Source of the DNA: Methanoculleus sp. UBA208
GTDB lineage: Archaea; Halobacteriota; Methanomicrobia; Methanomicrobiales; Methanoculleaceae
Reading direction: 5' to 3'
Assembly (NCBI RefSeq): GCF_002498065.1
Contig: NZ_DAFZ01000106.1
Coordinates: 1 to 6,193, forward strand
DNA length: 6,193 nucleotides
Shown: piece after piece, positions 1 to 5,465 of the stretch
How positions within the stretch are numbered: the stretch's first letter is position 1
How the letters are laid out: each line of letters starts with the position of its first letter
The notes under the pieces: model-generated
What the model was told of the DNA's origin: nothing
What the model saw: the letters and a program-made list of their open reading frames with translations, nothing else
Database searches by the model: none
Translations under genes and position numbers: made by a program

Positions 1-27
1 ACACGGATTTCGTGGGATATCGCCATT

Positions 28-54
28 GGGGGAGGGGCTGACGGGGAGGGGGGG
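28..54 (+). other. Potential G-quadruplex tract
   Basis: Four runs of G (5, 4, 4 and 7) are separated by A, CTGAC and A, which meets the usual intramolecular G-quadruplex pattern with short loops. The last two runs are also the left arm of the hairpin at 43-70, so the two structures would compete. It is seen directly in the sequence; any role in transcription or replication is inference. Confidence 0.55.
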
Positions 55-70
55 CGAGCCCCCCCTCCCC
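43..70. repeat. Perfect 12-bp GC-rich inverted repeat (hairpin)
   Basis: The left arm GGGGAGGGGGGG (43-54) pairs perfectly with CCCCCCCTCCCC (59-70) around a four-base CGAG loop. No T-run follows on either strand, so it does not look like a canonical T-tract terminator. It could be a terminator-like or mRNA-protecting structure for the upstream neighbour, or a member of a dispersed intergenic repeat family; the window alone cannot decide. Confidence 0.7.
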
Positions 71-127
71 TGTCTCCACTTACTAAGGAATTCCTGTAAC
101 CCCACCCCTCCCGGCCTCCGGCCTCCT

Positions 128-150
128 CCCCCGCCCCACGGGGGCGGGGG
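128..150. repeat. Perfect 10-bp GC-rich inverted repeat (hairpin)
   Basis: CCCCCGCCCC (128-137) pairs perfectly with GGGGCGGGGG (141-150) around an ACG loop. It is the second such hairpin within about 110 bases and is preceded by a C-rich stretch (100-132) with several CCC or CCCC runs. The C-runs of this element and of the first hairpin are similar enough that arms could also pair across elements. No T-run follows, so its function is unresolved. Confidence 0.7.
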
Positions 151-271
151 CAGTGCGTGGCGATAGTCACCACGGTCCACTGCACCAGGATTGTTCCTCG
201 CCTACGTTGTTCTGTCTGCCGCCGGAGGATCAGCTGCCCCACCAGAGCACTCCGGAAAAAAGACAGGATGG

Positions 272-283
272 ATAATTATATAT
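272..283 (+). promoter_or_regulatory. Archaeal TATA box for the DUF1922-type gene
   Basis: ATAATTATATAT is a strikingly AT-rich island in GC-rich surroundings and contains the archaeal box-A core TTATATAT (276-283). A purine-rich stretch just before it (254-271) is a candidate BRE. Archaeal transcription usually starts about 25 bases past the TATA centre, which falls near 303-307, a few bases before the ATG at 311. No Shine-Dalgarno motif stands between, so the transcript is probably leaderless or nearly so. Confidence 0.7.
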
Positions 284-310
284 CCGCCCGCCCGCACACT
301 CCCATTAACC

Positions 311-577
311 ATGTACCTCGTCATCCGCTGTCCGGGCTGCAAAACCTTCAACTACGTGGACCGTTACCAGCGCTGGAGGCTCTGTCCCATGTGCGGGGAG
401 GCGATCAACGTCGGACGTGCGCCGGTCTACCTGGATGTCGACGACTTTCTGGATGCAGAACGGGTGGTGGAGCAGCTGGAATCTTACCTGCACCAGACCG
501 GAAAAAAAGACCTGACGGAACAGGACATCCAGCAGTTACGAGCCCAGTACGCAAGGTGGGTGAAAAACAGGGTCTGA
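311..577 (+). CDS. Small zinc-ribbon protein, DUF1922-like
   Basis: This encodes an 88-residue cytosolic protein whose function is unknown. Residues 1-35 form a zinc-ribbon-like segment with two CxxC knuckles, CPGC (C7, C10) and CPMC (C25, C28), the likely ligands for one Zn ion. The rest (about 40-88) is charged and probably helical. This architecture fits the DUF1922 family of small methanogen proteins, in which a beta-sheet with paired Cys loops is followed by a helix; I assign it from memory of the pattern, not from a search. The frame is open further upstream to an ATG at 191, but the TATA box at 272-283 lies inside that extension and the homology-like sequence begins at M311, so 311 is chosen. 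There is no ribosome binding site, which fits a leaderless message. Its TGA directly abuts the stop of the opposing minus-strand gene. Confidence 0.8.
   Translation: MYLVIRCPGCKTFNYVDRYQRWRLCPMCGEAINVGRAPVYLDVDDFLDAERVVEQLESYLHQTGKKDLTEQDIQQLRAQYARWVKNRV
502..567 (-). terminator. Possible T-rich terminator for the minus-strand operon
   Basis: On the minus strand, downstream of the last operon gene, there is a T5 run (567-563) 11 bases past the stop and a T7 run (508-502) about 70 bases past it. Archaeal RNA polymerase commonly terminates at oligo-T tracts without a hairpin. If used, these tracts lie within the opposing zinc-ribbon gene, so the operon transcript would be antisense to its 3' part. 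Position and composition are seen; terminator activity is inferred. Confidence 0.3.
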
Positions 578-727
578 TCACCAGAGACGCCCGCAGCCCG
601 GGCAGAGCATGCTCACTCTTCTTCCGCAGTGCGGGCAGTAAAGGCCCGTGCGCTCGTTGTTTTCCAGCGGCCTCCCACACTTCTTACAGTGAATCGGGGC
701 CTCAAACCCACACTCGTGCCTGACCAT
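578..727 (-). CDS. 49-residue zinc-ribbon protein, coupled to fwdC
   Basis: This short frame encodes a 49-residue, Cys-rich protein I cannot assign to a named family. It has seven Cys: C6, the pairs C14/C17 (CKKC), C31/C34 (CPHC) and C42/C45 (CPGC), with His at 4 and 13. Each pair is followed by Gly, as in zinc knuckles, so it could hold one ribbon from the first two pairs and a second site from C6/H4 with the last pair. It resembles in style the tiny archaeal Zn-ribbon proteins, some of which are thought to bind RNA, and also rubredoxin-like metal sites. Its ATG shares one base with the fwdC stop (TGATG), and no strong ribosome binding site precedes it, so translation probably depends on re-initiation after fwdC. 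It ends at 578 exactly where the convergent gene ends. A GC-rich shadow frame would be unlikely to give this spacing of Cys pairs, which supports a real gene. Confidence 0.75.
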   Translation of the reverse strand: MVRHECGFEAPIHCKKCGRPLENNERTGLYCPHCGRRVSMLCPGCGRLW

Positions 728-1494
728 CAGTCCAGATATTCGTAGTCCTTCACAAAAAGATTTCCTTTCCCGCGGTTCGCGATATCCCCGGCGAACCGGA
801 TAAGCGTGTGCCCCTCGTGCTGAACCGTCCCGATCTTTCTGAACGTGGGGAGCATCCCCTGCGCGGTGCCGTAGACGTAGCAGGAGCCCTCCTTCATGTT
901 CGCACCCGGGCGGCGGCAGTCCCCGTGGACGACGAGCGTGCCGCCGCGCATCTCCGCCCCGGCCATGTCCCCGGCATTGCCGTGCACGGTCACGGTGCCG
1001 CCGGCGATGCTCTCCGCGAGGAAGTCCCCGGCGCGGCCGAAGACCTCCACGGTGCCGCCGGTCATTCCCTTCCGGCCGCCGCGGTATCCCGACGCGCAGT
1101 AGTCGGCAGCGTCGCCCCGGCAGACGATGGTCCCCCCCGCCATCTCCCGCCCGAGCCAGCCGTCGGCGTTGCCGTGGACCTCGATGGTCCCGCCGCTCAT
1201 GAAATTGCCGCAGTGCATCCCGATATTCCCGAGGATGGTTATCCTGCCGCCGTCCATGTACTCGCCGACCCTCTTCAACCGGGACGTCTCCCCCGAGAGG
1301 ACGACCTCGACGTCCTCCGCCCGATCGGCATCGCCCTCCACCGAGACCGAGAAGACCTCGTCGAGCCGGAGCTCGCGGTTCCCCCGCCAGACCAAAAGAT
1401 CGGTGCCGTCGAGGAAGTTCTTCGGGACGATCGACTCCGCCTCGATGGGAATGAACGATCTCGCGGCGGGTTTCATCGCGAGGGTGACCTTCAT
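727..1494 (-). CDS. fwdC: Formylmethanofuran dehydrogenase subunit C
   Basis: FwdC is a structural partner of FwdA in the cytosolic formylmethanofuran dehydrogenase complex, which makes formylmethanofuran from CO2, methanofuran and reduced ferredoxin. The 255-residue product has an N-terminal region (1-80) and then about seven turns of a right-handed beta-helix (82-210) with a 19-20 residue period. The turns are marked by GGT(I/V/L)xVxG followed by Asn/Asp-Ala-(Gly/Asp), as in GGTIEVHGNADG near 101 and GGTVTVHGNAGD near 165. This GXGXG repeat is the domain shared with the C-terminal part of glutamate synthase large subunit. One turn (120-145) carries a short insertion, SGYRGGRKGMT. A short C-terminal part (211-255) closes the protein. 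Length is normal for the family. The ATG at 1494 is chosen because GGAGG precedes it by 7 bases and it overlaps the fwdA stop as ATGA. The fmdC paralogue of a molybdenum enzyme cannot be excluded. Confidence 0.95.
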   Translation of the reverse strand: MKVTLAMKPAARSFIPIEAESIVPKNFLDGTDLLVWRGNRELRLDEVFSVSVEGDADRAEDVEVVLSGETSRLKRVGEYMDGGRITILGNIGMHCGNFMSGGTIEVHGNADGWLGREMAGGTIVCRGDAADYCASGYRGGRKGMTGGTVEVFGRAGDFLAESIAGGTVTVHGNAGDMAGAEMRGGTLVVHGDCRRPGANMKEGSCYVYGTAQGMLPTFRKIGTVQHEGHTLIRFAGDIANRGKGNLFVKDYEYLD

Positions 1495-3191
1495 ATCCTC
1501 GCCTCCGTCTCGATGCACCGGTTCCGGTTCAGGTACTCCTCCTGCACCGGGTAGTTCCTCATCCGGACCGTGTAGTAGCGATCGAACTTCTCGATGAAGT
1601 CCGGGTCTTTCCCCATATCGTAAGCCTCCGAGACCTTCGGCCGGACCCAGAACGTGGCGTTGCTCCCGTCGACAAGGCACTCGCCCCTCCGGGCGACGAC
1701 CGTGCCCCGCTTGATCGTGTACTCGGTCCGGCTGAACGCATCGATCACTTTTTGATAGTCAACCGACGGATCGACCTCGCCGATCTTGAGGGGATAGATG
1801 GCGACATCCGCATCGGCGCCCGGCCCGAGATGGCCTTTCCCGAGATCCTGGATCCCGAGCGCCTTCGCCTGGCCGGCCCGGGTCATCACCGCGATCTCGT
1901 ACCAGTCCAGCTCCCGCTCGATCGCCGGGAGGGGCACCCTTGCCTCGGTATCGGGATGGATCGTGGCGAACTCGGCGTCGCGATACTTCTTGCTCATCAG
2001 GAGGCCGATGATCTCCGGGTATTTGACGAACGGCGCACCGTTCGGGTTATCCGTCGTCAGCAGGCACTGCCAGGGACTCTTCGTGAGGAGCGCGAGCTCA
2101 AGGCCGATCGCCCACATGATCGAGTTGACCAGGTTCTTGCGCCGGTAGATGACCGGGATGATCCCCGAACCGGTCTCGAGCTCCACGTCGTGGTTGCTCC
2201 ACTTCTCGTGGTGGAGGCGGTAGAGGTTGAACTCCATCGGCCCGTCGGCGGTCATCGTCGTCGTCCGGCCGAACATCACCTGCCCCATGTCCATGACGAT
2301 CTGGGGGCGCATATCGACGAACCGCGCAATCGGCTCGCTCTTCGAGCAGAAGTCCTTCCAATCCGATCCGCCGTAGGCGTGGAACTGGACGTGGGTGGCA
2401 TACAGTGTCTGCCGTTTTTTGTTCAGGTCGGGGATGAGGCCGAGCGACCCGAGCGTGCAGGAGTAGTTCCCCGGGGTACCCAGGTTGTTGCAGTGGAGGT
2501 GGACGGAGTGCGGGAGGCCGAGGAGTTCGTTCGCCTCGACGATCGACCGGATGATCTCCGCGGGCGTCACCTCGAAGTAGGGCACCGGGTCCCTGATGCA
2601 CGAGACGTTCTTGCCCCACTGCCATGCCTCGGTACCGCCGGGGTTCGTGAGCTTGATGGCGAACCCCTTCACCGCCCGGAGCGTCCAGCCGATGATGGCC
2701 GCGACCCTTTTTACGTCGCCGTCGCGGATCGCCTCCATGATCGCCCAGTTCCCGTCGAAGAGGGTGTTCGCCATCGTGTCCTGGAGGGGGGTGTAGATGA
2801 ACTCCTCATGGGTATGGCGGGCCTCGAGCGGCGCCATCGCGCCCTCGAGCAGGGTGGTGTAGCCCATCACGCTGTAGCGGTAGCTGTTGCCGTAGGTGGT
2901 CGGGACGCTGTAGCCGGACGTGGCATGCAGCGGCCCCTGGCGGGGCGTTCTTCCGGCCCGCATATCCTCGGGGCTCATGTACCGCCCGAAGTTCACCTTC
3001 GTCCCGCAGATATGGGTGTGGGAATCGACTCCGCCCGGCAGGGTGAGCATGCCGCGGGCGTCGATCACCTCCGCCGCATCGCTCACCTCCTCGACGATCT
3101 TCCCATCAAGGATGGCGATATCCATCGTCTCGGCGTTGATACCCCGGAGAGGGTCGATCACGTAGGCGTTCTTCACCAGGAGTTCTGTCAT
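1491..3191 (-). CDS. fwdA: Formylmethanofuran dehydrogenase subunit A (amidohydrolase)
   Basis: FwdA is the metal-dependent amidohydrolase subunit that condenses formate, delivered from the FwdB site through an internal tunnel, with methanofuran to give formylmethanofuran. The 566-residue length is typical. The amidohydrolase signature is complete: an HxH motif at H58/H60 in GGVDSHTHI, a Lys at 180 in FAIKLTNPG that matches the carboxylated bridging lysine of the known enzyme, His at 231/233 (HLHCNN) and 267/271 (THVQFH), and D381 in LTTDNPNG matching the catalytic Asp. The N-terminal beta-sandwich part (ELLVKNAYVIDP) and the C-terminal return to it (ADVAIYPL, then IKRGTVVARRG) frame the barrel. 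The start at 3191 has AGGAGG 10 bases upstream and overlaps the fwdB stop as ATGA; the frame stays open far upstream but that part is only an alternative reading of fwdB. Together with fwdC it forms the second half-reaction module. Confidence 0.97.
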   Translation of the reverse strand: MTELLVKNAYVIDPLRGINAETMDIAILDGKIVEEVSDAAEVIDARGMLTLPGGVDSHTHICGTKVNFGRYMSPEDMRAGRTPRQGPLHATSGYSVPTTYGNSYRYSVMGYTTLLEGAMAPLEARHTHEEFIYTPLQDTMANTLFDGNWAIMEAIRDGDVKRVAAIIGWTLRAVKGFAIKLTNPGGTEAWQWGKNVSCIRDPVPYFEVTPAEIIRSIVEANELLGLPHSVHLHCNNLGTPGNYSCTLGSLGLIPDLNKKRQTLYATHVQFHAYGGSDWKDFCSKSEPIARFVDMRPQIVMDMGQVMFGRTTTMTADGPMEFNLYRLHHEKWSNHDVELETGSGIIPVIYRRKNLVNSIMWAIGLELALLTKSPWQCLLTTDNPNGAPFVKYPEIIGLLMSKKYRDAEFATIHPDTEARVPLPAIERELDWYEIAVMTRAGQAKALGIQDLGKGHLGPGADADVAIYPLKIGEVDPSVDYQKVIDAFSRTEYTIKRGTVVARRGECLVDGSNATFWVRPKVSEAYDMGKDPDFIEKFDRYYTVRMRNYPVQEEYLNRNRCIETEARI

Positions 3192-4477
3192 CGTTCCAGC
3201 GCCTCCTGCATCAGGGCGCACATCCTGGAGAGGACCTCCCGATCGGACAGGTAATCGGTTGAGAGGACTTTCCTCGTCCGGATGGGCACCCCGTCCATCC
3301 GGTAGGCGGTCCCTTCGGCGTCGATCCCGGTCACCGCCACCGGGATCTGGACGTTGCAGAACGCGGTGGTGGCGTTCGGATAGGGATCGAGCTGGACCAC
3401 CGGTATGTCGGCGAGGTGCTCGAGGCACTTCCGCGGGAAGTGGGCCGCCGGGTCGCTCCCGACGATCAGCGCCGCATCGCACTCTTTGCGGGCCAGGATG
3501 TCCACCGCCGTCGTCTCCCCGGGGTTGTAGAAGGCGATCCCCCGGGAGTAGTCGATCCCGAAGGGGTAGCCGGTCATCCAGGTGTTCACTTCGTTGGACC
3601 CGTAGACGTTGTAGTGGCCCCGCATCGCCGAGATCGTGAACTTCGTATGCCGGCTCAGCTCCGAGACGAGTTCGATGGCGTTTCTGATGTTCTTGTACTT
3701 CCCCCGGGTCATCGTGAGCCCGAGCCCGAAGTAGACCGCCCCGAACTTCGCATTCTTGCAGAGGTTTGCCACCCGGACGAGCTGCTCCCGGGTGACGCCC
3801 GCGACCGTCCGCGGGATAGTATCCGTCTTCCCCTGGACGATCGCCCGGAGCGCCGAGAGGACCGCGTAGTCCCCGCCGGGCTTGATCCGCACGAACTCGT
3901 CGGCGATGTTCGCGGTCTCGGTTTTGCGGATATCGACGACGATCACCTTCCGGTCGCGGAAGGCATTCTCGAGGAAGAAGCCTTCGGCATACCGCGTGTA
4001 CCGGGAGAGGTGGCGGGGATGGGCGTCGATCGGGTTCGACCCCCAGTAGATCACGAGGTCCGCCCGGTTCTTCACCACCCCGAGCGTGCATCCCGGGTGC
4101 CCGACCTCCTGGATGGCGAGGATGGACGGCCCGTGGCAGACCGAGGAGGTGTTGTCGATGACGCCCCGCACGAGTTCGGCCATGTGCACCCCCACGCACT
4201 GGGCCTCCCCGTGGGTGCCGCTCCACCCGTAGAGGAGCGGGCGCTCGGCGGAGAGCAGCATATCGGCGGCGTACTGAACCGCCTCATCATAGGTGATATC
4301 CCTCCACCGGTCCCCGTCGCGCAGGATCGGGTTCTTCATCCTCTTCTCGCCCATGAACTTCGTCGTCCCGAGCTCGCAGGCGTTCGTCACGGCGACCACC
4401 CTGTCGTCCTCCACTTCCACCTCGATGTCGTCGCAGAGGCATCCGCAGAAGGGGCAGACCGCGTCCTTAACGATCAT
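3188..4477 (-). CDS. fwdB: Formylmethanofuran dehydrogenase subunit B (W/Mo-pterin catalytic subunit)
   Basis: FwdB reduces CO2 to formate at a tungsten or molybdenum bis-pterin centre, using electrons from a low-potential ferredoxin. The 429-residue product starts with a [4Fe-4S] site, CPFCGCLC (C8, C11, C15), with the fourth ligand probably C34 in NACELG. The metal-ligand position is C114 in SSVCHGPS followed by H115, matching Cys118-His119 of the structurally known Methanothermobacter enzyme. A plain Cys codon is used, so it is not a selenocysteine form. R286 in MRGHYNVYG is the best candidate for the conserved active-site Arg. The rest has the DMSO-reductase-type pterin domains, for example YWGSNPIDAHPRH (145-156) and IVGSDPAAHFPRK (338-350). 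The ATG at 4477 is preferred over a TTG two codons upstream because GGGAGG sits 8 bases before it. It overlaps fwdD by 11 bases. Whether W or Mo is used, and so the fwd or fmd name, cannot be told from sequence. Confidence 0.97.
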   Translation of the reverse strand: MIVKDAVCPFCGCLCDDIEVEVEDDRVVAVTNACELGTTKFMGEKRMKNPILRDGDRWRDITYDEAVQYAADMLLSAERPLLYGWSGTHGEAQCVGVHMAELVRGVIDNTSSVCHGPSILAIQEVGHPGCTLGVVKNRADLVIYWGSNPIDAHPRHLSRYTRYAEGFFLENAFRDRKVIVVDIRKTETANIADEFVRIKPGGDYAVLSALRAIVQGKTDTIPRTVAGVTREQLVRVANLCKNAKFGAVYFGLGLTMTRGKYKNIRNAIELVSELSRHTKFTISAMRGHYNVYGSNEVNTWMTGYPFGIDYSRGIAFYNPGETTAVDILARKECDAALIVGSDPAAHFPRKCLEHLADIPVVQLDPYPNATTAFCNVQIPVAVTGIDAEGTAYRMDGVPIRTRKVLSTDYLSDREVLSRMCALMQEALER

Positions 4478-4856
4478 AAGCAAGGCCTCCCAGGTCTTCC
4501 ATCAGCTCGTGAACCGTCTTCGGTTCTTCATCCGTCGGTTCGATCTCCACCTCGTGGGACTTGAAGTCCGGCATCCCGGTGGAGCGGGTGCCGGCAGCGA
4601 CGATGTGGTTTGCGTAGGGCCCGTAAGGCACAAAGACGGTGCCCGTCTCCACCTCGACCGACGCGGACGCCCGCATGACGACCTCCCCGCAGGGCCCGGT
4701 CACCCGGATGGTATCGCCGTCATCAAGCCCGAGTTCCAGCATGTCGAACTCGTGCATGAAGCAGGTCGAGGTCTCGGCCGCGTATTCGGCGGAGGTCTTG
4801 TTCTCGACCGTCACGCCCTGGTTCACCGTCCGCCCGGTGATCATGAGAAACGTCAT
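4467..4856 (-). CDS. fwdD: Formylmethanofuran dehydrogenase subunit D (pterin-binding domain)
   Basis: FwdD is a small subunit carrying the molybdopterin-dinucleotide-binding beta-barrel that in related single-chain enzymes is the C-terminal domain of the catalytic subunit; it completes the pterin site of FwdB. The 129-residue product has the family signatures: a QGxxxExK segment near 13-20, DMLELGLDDGD (38-48) followed by IRVTGPCGEVV, then VPYGPYAN (76-83), and TGMPDFKSHEVEIEPT (93-108). Family length is about 130 residues. The frame is open upstream, but the ATG at 4856 has GGAGG 7 bases before it, shares ATGA with the polyferredoxin stop, and begins the conserved sequence. The gene order D-B-A-C keeps the pterin pair together and the amidohydrolase pair together. 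Confidence 0.95.
   Translation of the reverse strand: MTFLMITGRTVNQGVTVENKTSAEYAAETSTCFMHEFDMLELGLDDGDTIRVTGPCGEVVMRASASVEVETGTVFVPYGPYANHIVAAGTRSTGMPDFKSHEVEIEPTDEEPKTVHELMEDLGGLAYDR
4486..4491 (-). promoter_or_regulatory. Ribosome binding site fixing the fwdB start
   Basis: GGGAGG lies within the 3' end of fwdD, 8 bases before the ATG at 4477. The alternative TTG codon at 4483 would have a spacer of only 2 bases, so the site selects the ATG. Confidence 0.75.
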
Positions 4857-5461
4857 GCCTCCGCCTCCTCGAGATGCACCCCTTCCACCATCCGGGCGAC
4901 CCGGATCGCGCGGTTCGGGCAGTTGTTCTCGCAGGTCTTGCATCCCGTGCACTTCTCCTCGTGGAGTATCGTCACCCGGCCGCCCTCGATCCGCATGATC
5001 ACTTCGTCGCTTGCGGACGTCCCGGTCCCCGCGAGCTGGGGGTCTATCTCCCGGTTGACCGGACAGGAGACGCAGCAGTTCCCACATCGCATGCAGAGGG
5101 TGTCGTCGACCTGGAGCCGGTACCACGAGGAGAACGCCGTTTTGTCACGCCGGGTGACGTCGAGGATCCGCCCGCTCGATAGAACACCCTCGGGGCACGC
5201 CTCGACGCAGAGGCCGCACCGGATGCAGTGGCCCGGGTAGATCTCCGGTTCCCATCCGTCCTTTTTGTGGAGGACAGCGATGGCGCCGGGCGCCGGGCAG
5301 ATCATCATGCAGGTGAGGCACCCCGTGCATTCCTTCTCCGTCAGGGACGGGTAGTCCTTGAAGTAGGAGGGGGCGACCAGCGGCGCGGTCTTTGCGAAGA
5401 AGAACTTCCTCACCCATTCCGGCCGGAAGAACTCACGCAGGTAGTAGACGATCGATCGCAT
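4853..5461 (-). CDS. Polyferredoxin, four [4Fe-4S] motifs, NuoI/EchF-like
   Basis: This 202-residue iron-sulfur protein probably carries electrons between the hydrogenase and formylmethanofuran dehydrogenase on the cytoplasmic face of the membrane. Four ferredoxin motifs are visible: C45/48/51/55, C79/82/85/89, C123/126/129/133 and C171/174/177/181, each followed by Pro. The third is CxxCxxCCxxCP, with an additional Cys at 130. The N-terminus (1-40), rich in aromatic and basic residues (YYLREFFRPEW), looks like that of NuoI/EchF/MbhN-type subunits that dock on group 4 hydrogenases or complex I. Those subunits normally have two clusters; residues 91-202 therefore look like an added second two-cluster module. 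It lies 4 bases after the hydrogenase large subunit, with a strong GAGGTGA site before the ATG at 5461, and shares ATGA with fwdD. It may be an EchF-type subunit, an EhaP-type polyferredoxin, or a FwdF substitute; the sequence alone does not choose. Confidence 0.9.
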   Translation of the reverse strand: MRSIVYYLREFFRPEWVRKFFFAKTAPLVAPSYFKDYPSLTEKECTGCLTCMMICPAPGAIAVLHKKDGWEPEIYPGHCIRCGLCVEACPEGVLSSGRILDVTRRDKTAFSSWYRLQVDDTLCMRCGNCCVSCPVNREIDPQLAGTGTSASDEVIMRIEGGRVTILHEEKCTGCKTCENNCPNRAIRVARMVEGVHLEEAEA

Positions 5462-5465
5462 ATCC

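Larger units (their letters stand above)
1..271. other. Intergenic region without a supported gene, GC-rich structured DNA
   Basis: No convincing coding sequence is visible on either strand. The left half is dominated by homopurine and homopyrimidine runs that form a G-run tract and two perfect hairpins, listed separately. Bases 86-95 form a 10-base palindrome (AGGAATTCCT) between the two hairpins, and 113-123 can form a small GGCC-TCC-GGCC stem-loop. From 151 to 250 there is only mixed sequence, with an imperfect stem near 157-173 and open frames whose translations resemble no known protein. A weak purine stretch at 254-271 runs into the TATA box of the next gene and could be its upstream BRE-type element. 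Whatever gene lies to the left of the window does not visibly reach into it. Confidence 0.6.

Noticed and set aside
157..723. A 188-codon plus-strand open frame overlapping the DUF1922-like gene
   Set aside because: Its translation has no domain character and it covers two better-supported small genes in other frames.
82..1600. CRISPR array, tRNA or rRNA
   Set aside because: No evenly spaced identical repeats and no cloverleaf or conserved rRNA segment could be seen here or elsewhere in the window; the regular spacing within fwdC comes from its beta-helix protein repeats.
1752..3254. A 500-codon open frame on the plus strand opposite fwdA
   Set aside because: It is a GC-driven shadow: the translation is Arg/Asp/His/Val-rich low-complexity text without motifs, while the minus strand in the same place encodes an unmistakable FwdA.
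4064..4145. Possible selenocysteine codon at the FwdB metal ligand
   Set aside because: The ligand position (C114) is read as an ordinary Cys codon; there is no in-frame TGA in the gene before its end.
3192..4226. Possible 345-residue N-terminal extension of FwdA
   Set aside because: The frame is open, but it is the alternate frame of fwdB, with repetitive Arg/Pro/Gly text. The family start, a ribosome binding site and the ATGA overlap all point to 3191.
3416..4564. A 382-codon plus-strand open frame opposite fwdB and fwdD
   Set aside because: Same composition artefact; it crosses the fwdB/fwdD junction and has no recognisable domain or ribosome binding site.
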